Source of the DNA: Vogesella indigofera
GTDB lineage: Bacteria > Pseudomonadota > Gammaproteobacteria > Burkholderiales > Chromobacteriaceae
DNA: 64,000 nt
Assembly: GCF_003633895.1 (NCBI RefSeq)
Contig: NZ_RBID01000013.1
Coordinates: forward strand, 248,001-312,000
Direction of reading: 5' to 3'
The position numbers and the translations under genes are program-made. Positions 9,307-17,968 of the stretch are shown piece by piece (position 1 is the first letter of the stretch; every line of letters starts with the position of its first letter). The notes below the pieces were generated by a model. That model did no database searches and was not told where the DNA came from. It saw nothing but the letters and a program-made list of their open reading frames with translations.

Positions 9307-10779
9307 TCAACACTCTTCGTGCCAGCTGATGCTGTCGCGGCTCAGCAGCGCGCTGGAGGCGGCCGGGCCCCAGCTGCCGGCGGTGTACTGCTTGGGCGGC
9401 GTGGTGCTGCGCGCCCAGTTGTCCATGATCGGTTCCACCCAGCGCCACGCTTCCACCAGCTCGTCGCGGCGCATGAACAGCGCCAGCTTGCCGCGGATCA
9501 CGTCCAGCAGCAGGCGCTCGTAGGCGTCGGCGCGGCGCACCTTGAACGACTCGTGGAAATCGAGGTTGAGGTGTACCGGCTGCAGGCGCTGGGTATCGCC
9601 CGGCTCCTTGGCCAGGAAATACAGGCGGATGCTTTCTTCCGGCTGCAGGCGAATCACCAGCCGGTTGGCGGTGTTCAGCCCCAGCGGGCTGGGGAACAGC
9701 TGGTGCGGCACGTCGCGGAAATTGATCACGATCTCGGCCACCCGTTCCTGCATCCGCTTGCCAGTACGCAGGAAGAACGGCACGCCGGCCCAGCGCCAGT
9801 TGTCGATCTCGGCCTTGATGGCGACGAAGGTCTCGGTGTGGCTGGCGGCGGGGATGCCCTGCTCCTGCAGGTAGCCGACCACCGGCTGGCCACCGACGGC
9901 GCCGGCCTTGTACTGCGCGCGCACCGTCTTGTTGGCGACGTCCTGTTCGCTGAACGGACGCAGCGCCTTCAGCACCTTCAGCTTCTCGTCGCGCACCGCG
10001 TCGGCGCCGAGATTGGCCGGCGGCTCCATCGCCACGATGCACAACAGCTGCAGCAGGTGGTTCTGCACCATGTCGCGCAGCGCGCCGGTGTTGTCGTAGA
10101 AGTCGCCGCGGGTGCCGACGCCGAGGTCTTCGGCGATGGTGATCTGCACGTCGTGGATCCACTCGCGGCGCCACAGCGGCTCGAACAGCGCGTTGGCGAA
10201 GCGGATCGACAGCAGGTTCTGTACCGATTCCTTGCCCAGGTAGTGGTCGATACGGTACAGCTGCTCTTCCCTGAAGTGGCGCGCCACCGCTTCGTTGATC
10301 TCGTGCGACGACTCCAGGTCGTGGCCGAGCGGCTTCTCCAGCACCACGCGCACGCGGTCGTGGTTGAGGCCGACGGCGGCGAGGTTGTCGCAGATGCCCT
10401 CGAACAGGTCCGGCGCGGTGGCGAGGTAGCACACCGTCACCCGCTCGCCACCCTGCTGCAGCGCCGCGGCCAGACGCGGATAGTGCTCCGGCGTGGCGGC
10501 GTCGACCGTCAGGTAGTCCACCCGTGCGAGAAAGCCGCGCCAGGCGGCATCGGAGAAGCCCTCCTTGATGTGGACGCGTGCGCTCTTTTCCACCATCGCC
10601 AGATAGTCGTCGCGGCTCATGTCGCGGCGGCCCAGCGCCAGCAGGCGGCCCTCATCGTGCAGCAGGCCGGCGGCGTGCGCCTGGTATAGCGACGGCAGCA
10701 GTTTGCGCATCACCAGATCGCCGGTACCCCCGAACAGCACCATGTCGAATGCCGGGGTGTGCAGGTTTGTGTTCTCCAT
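9307..10779 (-). CDS. zwf: Glucose-6-phosphate 1-dehydrogenase
   Basis: Oxidises glucose 6-phosphate with NAD(P)+ to 6-phosphogluconolactone; 490 residues. The coenzyme fingerprint is [18 protein letters not shown] and the active-site signature is [16 protein letters not shown]. It is the first gene of the zwf-pgl-glk-hexR-pgi run and diverges from edd across 253 bp that contain two HexR-like palindromes, so both directions are probably controlled together. Confidence 0.97.
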   Translation of the reverse strand: MENTNLHTPAFDMVLFGGTGDLVMRKLLPSLYQAHAAGLLHDEGRLLALGRRDMSRDDYLAMVEKSARVHIKEGFSDAAWRGFLARVDYLTVDAATPEHYPRLAAALQQGGERVTVCYLATAPDLFEGICDNLAAVGLNHDRVRVVLEKPLGHDLESSHEINEAVARHFREEQLYRIDHYLGKESVQNLLSIRFANALFEPLWRREWIHDVQITIAEDLGVGTRGDFYDNTGALRDMVQNHLLQLLCIVAMEPPANLGADAVRDEKLKVLKALRPFSEQDVANKTVRAQYKAGAVGGQPVVGYLQEQGIPAASHTETFVAIKAEIDNWRWAGVPFFLRTGKRMQERVAEIVINFRDVPHQLFPSPLGLNTANRLVIRLQPEESIRLYFLAKEPGDTQRLQPVHLNLDFHESFKVRRADAYERLLLDVIRGKLALFMRRDELVEAWRWVEPIMDNWARSTTPPKQYTAGSWGPAASSALLSRDSISWHEEC

Positions 10780-10810
10780 CCTGATTGTTCTCTCGCACAG
10801 TGAGTTGTGA

Positions 10811-10825
10811 TGTAGTTATATTACC
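10811..10825. promoter_or_regulatory. HexR-like operator before zwf
   Basis: TGTAGTTATATTACC, an imperfect 15-bp palindrome (4 of 6 arm positions pair) starting 32 bp upstream of the zwf start. It fits the TGTARTNNNAYTACA type of HexR operator recalled from comparative work. Confidence 0.6.
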
Positions 10826-10987
10826 AAACGGTGGCGGCTTGTCTACGTGAAAACGCAGCCTGCCAAATCGACACACCCCACTGTTGCCGATCACCAACAA
10901 CCCATCAAATACCTGATTTATATAAATATAAAGACATCAAAGCCGCCGGATTCCGCTTTTTTATCACGTAATGCCTTGCCAACACAC

Positions 10988-11002
10988 TGTAGTAAAACTA
11001 CC
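10988..11002. promoter_or_regulatory. HexR-like operator before edd
   Basis: TGTAGTAAAACTACC, with 5 of 6 arm positions pairing around a 3-nt centre, 31 bp upstream of the edd ATG. This is the expected place for repression of edd-eda. Confidence 0.75.
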
Positions 11003-11032
11003 ATTCAGACACACCAATCAGGGCCTACACCA

Positions 11033-12871
11033 ATGAGTCTGCATCCCGTTCTTGCTGCCGTTACCCAGCGCATCATCGAGCGTAGCCGCGCCACCCGCGC
11101 CACTTATCTGGCCCAGGCCCACGCCGCCGTGCGCCAGGGCAAGGTCGAGCGCGCCCACCTGTCCTGTACCAACCAGGCGCACGCCTTTGCCGCGATGCCG
11201 GACGGGATCAAGATTCACCTGAAAGAGTCGGTGCGCCCCAACCTGGCCATCGTTACCTCCTATAACGACATGCTGTCGGCACACCAGCCGCTGGAAACCT
11301 TCCCGGCGCTGCTGAAAGACGAAGCGCTGAAGGCCGGCGCCACCGCGCAGGTGGCCGGCGGCGTGCCGGCAATGTGCGACGGCGTGACGCAGGGCTTCGA
11401 GGGCATGGAGCTGTCGCTGTTCTCGCGCGACGTGATCGCGATGAGCACCGCCATCGCGCTGTCGCACCAGATGTTCGACGCCGCGCTGTACCTCGGCGTC
11501 TGCGACAAGATCGTGCCCGGCCTGTTGATCGGCGCGCTGTCCTTCGGCCACCTGCCGGCGCTGTTCGTGCCGGCCGGGCCGATGACCACCGGCATCTCCA
11601 ACGACGACAAGGCCAAGGTGCGCCAGCTGTTTGCCGAGGGCAAGGTTGGCCGCGACGCGCTGCTGGAGTCGGAGTCGGCGTCCTATCACGGTCCCGGCAC
11701 CTGCACCTTCTACGGCACCGCCAACTCCAACCAGATGCTGATGGAGATCATGGGCCTGCACCTGCCCGGCGCCGCCTTCGTCAACCCGAATACCCCGCTG
11801 CGCGAGGCGCTGACCCGCCACGCCGCCCGTGTCGCCGCCGAGATCAGCGCGCAGGGCTCGCGCTTCACCCCGATTTGCGACGTGATCGACGAGAAAGCCA
11901 TCGTCAACGGCATCGTAGGCCTGCTCGCCACCGGCGGCTCCACCAACCACACCCTGCACATCAATGCCATCGCCCGTGCCGCCGGCATCGATATCAACTG
12001 GGACGATTTCGACGAGCTGTCCGCGGTGGTGCCGCTGATCGTGCGCGCCTACCCCAACGGCAAGGCCGACGTGAACCACTTCCACGCCGCCGGCGGCATG
12101 GGCTTCGTGATCCGCGAGCTGCTGGATGCCGGCCTGCTGCACGACGACGTGACCACCGTGATGGGCAAGGGGCTGCGCGCGCACACCAGCGAAGCGTGGC
12201 TGGACGACGGCAAGCTGACCTGGCGCGCGGCGCCGGCAGCCAGCGGCGACGACGGCGTGCTGCGCACCGCGGCCAAGCCGTTCTCGCACGACGGCGGGCT
12301 GAAGGTGCTGACCGGCAACATCGGCCGCGCGGTGATCAAGGTCTCCGCGGTAAAAGCGGAACACCGCGTGGTGGAAGCGCCGGCGGTGGTGTTCCACGAC
12401 CAGAACGAACTCTTGGCCGCCTTCAAGCGCGGCGAGCTGGAAAAGGACTTTGTCGCGGTGATCCGCTTCCAGGGCCCGCGCGCCAACGGCATGCCGGAGC
12501 TGCACAAGCTGACGCCGCCGCTGGGCGTGCTGCAGGAACGCGGCTTCAAGGTGGCGCTGGTCACCGACGGCCGCATGTCCGGCGCCTCCGGCAAGGTACC
12601 GGCCGCCATCCACGTGTCGCCGGAAGCGCTGCTGGGCGGCGACATCGGCAAGGTACGGAACGGTGACCTGGTGCGGCTGGATGCCAACAGTGGCGAGCTG
12701 AGCATCCTGGTGGATGCCGCCGAGTGGGCGGCACGCGAACGCGCTGCGGCCAACCTTGAACAACACCAGCACGGCGTCGGCCGCGACCTGTTCGCCGGCA
12801 TGCGCCAGCAGGCCACCACCGCCGAGGAAGGCGCGATGACCTTCGCCCATCCGCTGTGGAGCAAGCCGTAA
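11033..12871 (+). CDS. edd: Phosphogluconate dehydratase
   Basis: Fe-S dehydratase converting 6-phosphogluconate to 2-keto-3-deoxy-6-phosphogluconate; 612 residues, close to E. coli Edd. IlvD/Edd family blocks: [20 protein letters not shown] with a cluster cysteine, [20 protein letters not shown] and [20 protein letters not shown]. The start [10 protein letters not shown] was chosen because family similarity begins there; the longer frame runs through the operator. No good ribosome site precedes it. It is followed by eda after an unusual 131-bp gap. Confidence 0.96.
   Translation: MSLHPVLAAVTQRIIERSRATRATYLAQAHAAVRQGKVERAHLSCTNQAHAFAAMPDGIKIHLKESVRPNLAIVTSYNDMLSAHQPLETFPALLKDEALKAGATAQVAGGVPAMCDGVTQGFEGMELSLFSRDVIAMSTAIALSHQMFDAALYLGVCDKIVPGLLIGALSFGHLPALFVPAGPMTTGISNDDKAKVRQLFAEGKVGRDALLESESASYHGPGTCTFYGTANSNQMLMEIMGLHLPGAAFVNPNTPLREALTRHAARVAAEISAQGSRFTPICDVIDEKAIVNGIVGLLATGGSTNHTLHINAIARAAGIDINWDDFDELSAVVPLIVRAYPNGKADVNHFHAAGGMGFVIRELLDAGLLHDDVTTVMGKGLRAHTSEAWLDDGKLTWRAAPAASGDDGVLRTAAKPFSHDGGLKVLTGNIGRAVIKVSAVKAEHRVVEAPAVVFHDQNELLAAFKRGELEKDFVAVIRFQGPRANGMPELHKLTPPLGVLQERGFKVALVTDGRMSGASGKVPAAIHVSPEALLGGDIGKVRNGDLVRLDANSGELSILVDAAEWAARERAAANLEQHQHGVGRDLFAGMRQQATTAEEGAMTFAHPLWSKP
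12745..12758 (+). repeat. 14-mer repeat, exact copy in edd
   Basis: TGCGGCCAACCTTG read in the frame giving Ala-Ala-Asn-Leu near the edd C-terminus. Confidence 0.85.
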
Positions 12872-12880
12872 ACGTATTTT

Positions 12881-12992
12881 TCACCACGGAAAACACGGAA
12901 GCCGCGCCCGGACAACACCGGCAGCAGCGGGCAGCGCGCCAGCGGCGCCGATACTTTCTGTGTAGTTCTGTGGTTTCTGTGGCAATCGAAAA
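12881..12992. repeat. Imperfect inverted repeat between edd and eda
   Basis: The left arm TTTCACCACGGAAAACACGG (12882-12901) is mirrored by a TTTCTGTGTAGTTCTGTGG...TTTCTGTGG stretch at about 12954-12988 (about 13 of 17 paired in the best part). It looks like a dispersed intergenic repeat rather than coding DNA; the family is not identified. Confidence 0.45.
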
Positions 12993-13002
12993 GGATAGAT
13001 AG

Positions 13003-13629
13003 ATGGACGCACTGACTCTGCTACGCCAAGGCCCGGTTATGCCGGTGATCGTGGTCAACGACGCCGCGGTCGCGGTCGACCTCGCCCGCGCACTGGTCGC
13101 CGGCGGCATCCGCACCCTGGAAATCACGCTGCGCACCAAGGCGGCACTGGCGGCGATGCGCCGCATCCGCGACGAAGTGCCGGACGCCATCGTCGGCGCC
13201 GGCACCGTGCGCACCCGCGCCCACCTGGAAGCCGCGCTCGACGCCGGCGCCCAGTTCGGCATCAGCCCCGGCCTGACGCCGGAGCTGGCCGCCGCCGCGC
13301 GCGCGTCCGGCGTGCCGTTCATCCCCGGCGTGGCCACCCCGTCCGAGGCGATGCACGCGCAGGACGAAGGCTTCAACATCCTCAAGCTGTTCCCGGCCGA
13401 GGCGGTCGGCGGCATCAAGCTGCTGAAGGCGCTGGCCGGCCCGCTGCCGGAACTGCGCTTCTGCCCCACCGGCGGCATCGACATCAACAGCGCGCCGAAC
13501 TACCTGGCGCTGCCCAACGTGCTGTGCGTCGGCGGCAGCTGGCTGACCCCGGACGACGCCATCGCCGCCCAGGACTGGGCGCGCATCACCGCGCTGGCGC
13601 AACAGGCCAGCGCGCTGGCGGTGCGTTAA
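13003..13629 (+). CDS. eda: KDPG aldolase (2-keto-3-deoxy-6-phosphogluconate aldolase)
   Basis: Cleaves 2-keto-3-deoxy-6-phosphogluconate to pyruvate and glyceraldehyde 3-phosphate; 208 residues. Active-site segments: [17 protein letters not shown], the Schiff-base lysine in [11 protein letters not shown], and [22 protein letters not shown] precedes the ATG. The TAA stop is the target site of a MITE-like element that begins immediately after it, placing about 175 bp between the stop and the terminator hairpin. Confidence 0.96.
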   Translation: MDALTLLRQGPVMPVIVVNDAAVAVDLARALVAGGIRTLEITLRTKAALAAMRRIRDEVPDAIVGAGTVRTRAHLEAALDAGAQFGISPGLTPELAAAARASGVPFIPGVATPSEAMHAQDEGFNILKLFPAEAVGGIKLLKALAGPLPELRFCPTGGIDINSAPNYLALPNVLCVGGSWLTPDDAIAAQDWARITALAQQASALAVR

Positions 13630-13772
13630 GAGCCTGTTCAATGCCTGCTGCGCGTCGTGGAACGTTACACGGTGAGTACGCCTTCGGAATGCTCATTGAC
13701 CCCATGTCAACTCCGCTTCCTCAGTCGTTTTCGCCTTGTCTCGCTCTAGCTCGCGAGACCTTGAACAGGTTC
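13630..13772. mobile_element. MITE-like element, copy A, inserted at the eda stop codon
   Basis: 143 bp without coding capacity. Ends: GAGCCTGTTCAA on the left and TTGAACAGGTTC on the right (11 of 12 paired). The flanking triplets are TAA (13627-13629, the eda stop) and TAA (13773-13775), a 3-bp TNA target duplication. The minus strand of 13704-13746 carries the internal block shared with copies B and C (GAGACAAGGCGAAAACG...). A TNA duplication is typical of IS5-type transposases; no transposase is present here. Confidence 0.8.
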
Positions 13773-13803
13773 TAAGCCGCAGACCGACTCTCCCGTTTTT
13801 CAC

Positions 13804-13840
13804 AAGGGCTTGCCGACTCTCCCCGGCAAGCCCTTTTTTT
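13804..13840 (+). terminator. Terminator of edd-eda
   Basis: 12-bp perfect stem AAGGGCTTGCCG / CGGCAAGCCCTT with an 8-nt loop, followed by a T-run. Confidence 0.9.
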
Positions 13841-13964
13841 ATGCAGCCGGCCGCTGCCACCAGAAGCACATCCGGGATCAACCAGAGCGGCTGATCCGGA
13901 GAATGGGGGTTCGCCGGATGCACTGCGCGTCTCCGGGTGATTAATGACCACACCACTCAAACCT

Positions 13965-13978
13965 TGCGGCCAACCTTT
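13965..13978 (+). repeat. 14-mer repeat, one mismatch
   Basis: TGCGGCCAACCTTT in the leader of the response-regulator gene. Confidence 0.75.
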
Positions 13979-14045
13979 CCCCTCGCCAAAGCCGGCGCGA
14001 GCTTCTAACATCATGGCTTGTCTCAGCCCGCAGCCGGACCCCACC

Positions 14046-14729
14046 ATGAAACTGTTCCTAGCCGAAGACGACGCCGTCCTCGCCGATGCCCTGCTCACCC
14101 GCCTGGGCCAGCTCGGCTTCAGCGTCAGCCACGCCGCCGACGGCCTCGCCGCGCAGCAGCAATTGCTGGCCGAGCCGTTCGACGCGGTGATCCTCGATAT
14201 CGGCCTGCCCGGCCTCGACGGCCTGCAGGTGCTGCGCAACGTGCGCGTGCACCGCCCGGCGCTGCCCATCCTGCTGCTGACCGCGCTGGACAGCATGGAA
14301 GACCGCGTCGCCGGGCTGGACGCCGGTGCCGACGACTACTTGGTCAAACCCTTCGAATTCCCGGAGCTGGAGGCGCGCATCCGTGCGCTGCTGCGCCGCC
14401 ACCGCGTCGCCGACAACGTGCGCGACGAGCTGCACTTCGGCCGCCTGCGGCTGGACCGCGGCGGGCAGCGCGCGTGGGCCGACCAGCAGGCGCTGGAATT
14501 GTCGGCGCGCGAGCTGCAGCTGCTCGACATCCTGATGGCCCATGCCGACCGCGTGGTGACCAAGGAGCAGATCGCCGGCGAGCTGTCCGGCGACGGCGAG
14601 GAAGTCGGCGCCAACGCGGTGGAGGTGTACGTGCACCGCCTGCGCAAGAAGCTGGACGGCAGCGGCGTCGGCATCCGCGCGGTGCGCGGGCTGGGCTACC
14701 TGCTGGCTCGGCTCGAGCCCGGCGCCTAA
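14046..14729 (+). CDS. OmpR-type response regulator (TctD/QseB-like)
   Basis: DNA-binding response regulator, 227 residues. Receiver domain with acidic pocket (LFLAEDDAVL), phospho-acceptor Asp in VILDIGLPGLDG (about residue 51) and the switch lysine in DDYLVKPFEFPE; then a winged-helix domain ending VRGLGYLLA. The sensor kinase follows 11 bp downstream. Because a glucose-type ABC transporter lies next, it may control sugar uptake as GltR does in Pseudomonas; this is inference from position. Confidence 0.92.
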   Translation: MKLFLAEDDAVLADALLTRLGQLGFSVSHAADGLAAQQQLLAEPFDAVILDIGLPGLDGLQVLRNVRVHRPALPILLLTALDSMEDRVAGLDAGADDYLVKPFEFPELEARIRALLRRHRVADNVRDELHFGRLRLDRGGQRAWADQQALELSARELQLLDILMAHADRVVTKEQIAGELSGDGEEVGANAVEVYVHRLRKKLDGSGVGIRAVRGLGYLLARLEPGA

Positions 14730-14741
14730 AGGTTGGCCGCA
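14728..14741 (-). repeat. 14-mer repeat, one mismatch, fused to a start codon
   Basis: On the plus strand AAAGGTTGGCCGCA fills the whole gap between the TAA of the response regulator and the ATG of the kinase. Its AAAGG part sits at ribosome-site distance. Confidence 0.8.
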
Positions 14742-16156
14742 TGAGCGCCGCCCGCCCCCGCCAGCTGTCGCTGCGCCGCCAGCTGCTGCTGTGGCTGCTG
14801 CTGCCGCAACTGGTGCTGTGGCTGGGCGCCGCTTTCCTCGCGCACAGCATGGCGATGAGCTACGCCGGCGAAGTGATCGACCGCTCGCTGGCCAAGTCCT
14901 CGCGCGCGCTGGCGCGACAGGTGAAACCGTTCGGCAACGGCTTCTACATCGACTTCCCGCAGGCGGCGCGCGAGATCCTGGAGCAGGATCCGGACGACCG
15001 CATCTACTACATGGTCAGCTCGCCGCCGGAGGCCTTCCTGCTCGGCGAGCCGGCGATGCCGCGACCGCCGGCCAGCCTGCAGCGCAAGCCGGGGGAAACC
15101 TTCTTCTACGATGGCCGCATCAAGCGGCTGGCGGTGCGCGTCGCCGCGCTGTACCTGCCGGCCGGCACCCCGGAGCGGCCGGAGCTGATGCTGGTGCAGG
15201 TGGCGAAAAGCCGGGCACTGAACGCCGAGCTGGCGCGCAAGATCCTGCGCGACATGGGCCTGCCGCTGCTGGCGGTGATGCTGCTGACCAGCGTGCTGGT
15301 GTGGGCCGGCATCAGCCGCGGCCTGTCGCCACTGCGCCACCTGCGCCGCAGCGTGGAAAACCGCTCGCCGCGTGACCTGGCGCCGATCGAGATCGACAAC
15401 GCGCCGTCCGAGGTGCGCGCGCTGGCGCGCGCCATCAACGAGCTGCTGCACGAGGTCGACGGCCAGGTGGCGCAGCAGCGCCGCTTCATCGCCGATGCCG
15501 CCCACCAGCTGCGCACGCCGCTGGCGGGGCTGAAATCGCAGAGCGAGCTGGTGCGCGCCGAGCTGGCCGCCACACCCCCGGATGTCACCAGCGCCAGCCG
15601 CCAGCTGCAGCAGGTGGAAACCAGCGTCGCGCGCTCCATCCGCCTGATCAACCAGCTCTTGGCGCTGGCGCGCGCGGAGCCGGAGGCCGGGCTGCAGCTG
15701 GCGGCGCTGGACCTGCGCCAGCTGGCGCGCGAGGTCACCAGCGAGGCGGTGCCGCTGGCGCTGGCGCGCGATATCGACCTCGGCCTGGAGGCCGCCGACG
15801 ATGCGCTGCCGGTCGCCGGCCACGGCGGCCTGCTGCGCGAACTGCTGGCCAACCTGATCGACAACGCCATCCAGTACACGCCGCCCGGCGGCGAGGTCAC
15901 TGTCAAGCTGCTGCACGGTGCCGGCACGGTGACGCTGCAGGTGTGCGACAACGGCCCCGGCATTGCCGAGAGCGAACGCGAGCAGGTGTTCGCCCGCTTC
16001 TACCGCGGCCGCGCCGAAGGCCAGGGCAAGGGCTGCGGCCTCGGCCTTGCCATCGTGCAGGAAATCGCGCGCCGCCATCACACCCGCATCGTGCTGTCCG
16101 ACAATCTGCCGCACGGCCTGGTCGCCAGCGTCGATTTCGCGTTGTTGCCGCACTAA
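14741..16156 (+). CDS. Sensor histidine kinase, TctE-like
   Basis: Membrane sensor kinase, 471 residues: one N-terminal helix (LLLWLLLPQLVLWLGAAF), a periplasmic 2CSK_N-type domain (about 40-170), a second helix (LPLLAVMLLTSVLVWAGI), HAMP, the phospho-acceptor box FIADAAHQLRTPLAGLKSQ, the N-box LIDNAIQYTPPGGE and G-boxes DNGPGI and GLGLAIV. Partner of the preceding response regulator. The 2CSK_N domain is known from TctE citrate sensors, so a carboxylate or sugar acid is a reasonable guess for the signal. The only ribosome site is within the repeat at 14728. Confidence 0.92.
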   Translation: MSAARPRQLSLRRQLLLWLLLPQLVLWLGAAFLAHSMAMSYAGEVIDRSLAKSSRALARQVKPFGNGFYIDFPQAAREILEQDPDDRIYYMVSSPPEAFLLGEPAMPRPPASLQRKPGETFFYDGRIKRLAVRVAALYLPAGTPERPELMLVQVAKSRALNAELARKILRDMGLPLLAVMLLTSVLVWAGISRGLSPLRHLRRSVENRSPRDLAPIEIDNAPSEVRALARAINELLHEVDGQVAQQRRFIADAAHQLRTPLAGLKSQSELVRAELAATPPDVTSASRQLQQVETSVARSIRLINQLLALARAEPEAGLQLAALDLRQLAREVTSEAVPLALARDIDLGLEAADDALPVAGHGGLLRELLANLIDNAIQYTPPGGEVTVKLLHGAGTVTLQVCDNGPGIAESEREQVFARFYRGRAEGQGKGCGLGLAIVQEIARRHHTRIVLSDNLPHGLVASVDFALLPH

Positions 16157-16458
16157 AACGGCGCCGCCAATTTGCCGCGTGTGTAGTTGACACACTACAA
16201 CGCTGCTTTTTGGTGCAACGCAGCAAACACGCCTACCAGCAAAGGCAAGCCTTTCGCCAATGTCATGACGCGGTGCACGATCCGCGCCCCGTTTCCTTAC
16301 GCCATTCCCTCTCAATCCTTACACAAAACTTACGGTTGCCCGCTATAGTGCAGTCAATCCTGTGCGGCCGCCCCGGTGTGGGCGCCCTGCTGCCGGGACA
16401 CCGTTATCCGCATCACAAAAAAATCCGTGCGGAGATCACAACACAGAAGGAGAGAGTT
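16157..16458. other. Upstream region of the sugar ABC operon
   Basis: 302 bp. A HexR-like inverted repeat lies at 16182-16199, and TATAGT at 16344-16349 could be a -10 element (no good -35). No small gene was seen. Confidence 0.5.
16182..16199. promoter_or_regulatory. HexR-like inverted repeat before gtsA
   Basis: TGTAGT-TGACAC-ACTACA: perfect 6-bp arms but a 6-nt centre, instead of 3 nt as before edd. It lies 260 bp upstream of gtsA. Confidence 0.55.
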
Positions 16459-17703
16459 ATGAAACTGAAACGTCTGAGTGCGGCCGTGCTGGCAGCCAGC
16501 CTGTTCCCTGTTGCCGCCCAGGCCGCCGACGTGGAAGTCCTGCACTGGTGGACCTCCGGTGGCGAAGCCAAATCCGTCGCCGAACTGAAAAAGATGATGA
16601 GCGCCCAGGGCGTGACGTGGAAGGATTTTGCCGTCGCCGGTGGCGGCGGTGACAACGCGATGACCGCGCTGAAGACGCGCGTGGTGTCCGGCAACCCGCC
16701 GACCGCCGCCCAGATCAAGGGCCCGGCGATCCAGGAGTGGGGCGCCGAAGGCGTGCTGGCCGACATCGATGCCGTAGCCCGCGCAGGCAACTGGGACAAG
16801 CAGCTGCCGCCGGTGGTCAGCCGCGTGATGAAGTACAAGGGCAAGTACGTGGCCGCACCGGTCAACGTACACCGCGTGAACTGGCTGTGGGCCAACCCGG
16901 AAGCGTTCAAGAAGGCCGGCGCCACGGTGCCGAAGACCTGGCCGGAATTCTTTGCCGCCGCCGACAAGCTGAAAAAGGCCGGCATCCAGCCTATCGCCCA
17001 CGGCGGCCAGCCGTGGCAGGACGCCACCCTGTTCGAATCGGTGGCACTGGGCGTCGGCGGTGCCGACTACTACCAGAAGGCGTTCGTGAAGCTGGACAAG
17101 GCCACCCTCGCCGGCCCGACCACCGTCAAGGTGTTCGAAACCCTGGGCAAGGTGAAGACCTACATCGACAAGGGCGCCGCCGGCCGCGACTGGAACCTGG
17201 CCACCGCCATGGTGATCAACGGCAAGGCCGGCATGCAGTTCATGGGCGACTGGGCGAAGGGTGAATTCACCGCCGCCGGCAAGGTACCGGGCAAGGACTT
17301 CATCTGCACCGACGCACCGGGCACCCAGAATGCGTTCACCTTCAACATCGACAGCCTGGCGATGTTCCAGCAGAAAAACCCGGCTGCGGTACAGGCCCAG
17401 GCCAAGCTGGCCGCCACCGTGATGAGCCCGGCGTTCCAGGAAGTGTTCAACCTCAACAAGGGCTCGATCCCGGCCCGTCTCGACACGCCGATGGCCAAGT
17501 TTGACGACTGCGCCAAGAAGTCCAGCTTCGACATGAGCGCCGCATCCAAGGGCAGCAAGCTGGTGCCGAGCTTCGCCCACAAGATGGCGATGCCGTCCGC
17601 CACCGAAGGCGCGATGGTGGACGTGATCTCGCAGTTCATGAACTCCAGCATGACCGCGCAACAGGCCACCGAACGTCTGGCCCGTGCCGGCGCCGTGCGC
17701 TAA
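16459..17703 (+). CDS. gtsA: Glucose/mannose-type ABC transporter substrate-binding protein
   Basis: Periplasmic sugar-binding protein, 414 residues, with a signal peptide (LSAAVLAASLFPVAAQAA) and the strongly conserved start of the mature protein VEVLHWWTSGGEAKSVAELK, as in Pseudomonas GtsA. FAVAGGGGDNAMTALKTR and GPAIQEWGAEGVLADID also match. AAGGAGAG precedes the ATG. It is the first gene of gtsABCD, and a HexR-like site lies upstream. Its TAA stop is the target of MITE copy B, which now separates it from gtsB by 265 bp. Confidence 0.92.
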   Translation: MKLKRLSAAVLAASLFPVAAQAADVEVLHWWTSGGEAKSVAELKKMMSAQGVTWKDFAVAGGGGDNAMTALKTRVVSGNPPTAAQIKGPAIQEWGAEGVLADIDAVARAGNWDKQLPPVVSRVMKYKGKYVAAPVNVHRVNWLWANPEAFKKAGATVPKTWPEFFAAADKLKKAGIQPIAHGGQPWQDATLFESVALGVGGADYYQKAFVKLDKATLAGPTTVKVFETLGKVKTYIDKGAAGRDWNLATAMVINGKAGMQFMGDWAKGEFTAAGKVPGKDFICTDAPGTQNAFTFNIDSLAMFQQKNPAAVQAQAKLAATVMSPAFQEVFNLNKGSIPARLDTPMAKFDDCAKKSSFDMSAASKGSKLVPSFAHKMAMPSATEGAMVDVISQFMNSSMTAQQATERLARAGAVR

Positions 17704-17855
17704 GAGCGTATTCACGATCTAGCGAGCTCGCGCGAGACAAGGCGAAAACGGTTGGGGAAGCGGAGTTTACAAGCAGTAAATGCGCAGACCTGAATCGTAC
17801 TTAACGCCGTATCGCCCCAGTTGAAATCAAATCGCAGCAGATCGTGAACAGGCTC
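17704..17855. mobile_element. MITE-like element, copy B, inserted at the gtsA stop codon
   Basis: 152 bp, non-coding. Left end GAGCGTATTCACGATCT; right end is the complement of GAGCCTGTTCACGATCT (15 of 17 paired). Flanked by TAA at 17701-17703 (gtsA stop) and TAA at 17856-17858. The plus strand of about 17727-17766 carries the shared block GAGACAAGGCGAAAACGG and GGAAGCGGAGTTTAC. It lies inside the operon between gtsA and gtsB. Confidence 0.85.
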
Positions 17856-17968
17856 TAAGCAGCGTGTGATCCGCGGCACCGGTGGCCCCCCGCCGCCGGT
17901 CTGACCGGTCCGCCCCAGGCGGGCGGACCGGCTGCCGTGTTTTTGTACCGAGACAGCAAGGAATCATC

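Larger units (their letters stand above)
13630..14045. other. Intergenic region eda to response regulator
   Basis: 416 bp holding MITE copy A, the edd-eda terminator, a REP-like stretch with CCGGATGC and ATCCGGG words (13868-13937) and a 14-mer repeat at 13965. Confidence 0.6.

Noticed and set aside
12960-12974. TGTAGTTCTGTGG as another HexR site
   Set aside because: No ACTACA partner arm; it belongs to the edd-eda inverted repeat.
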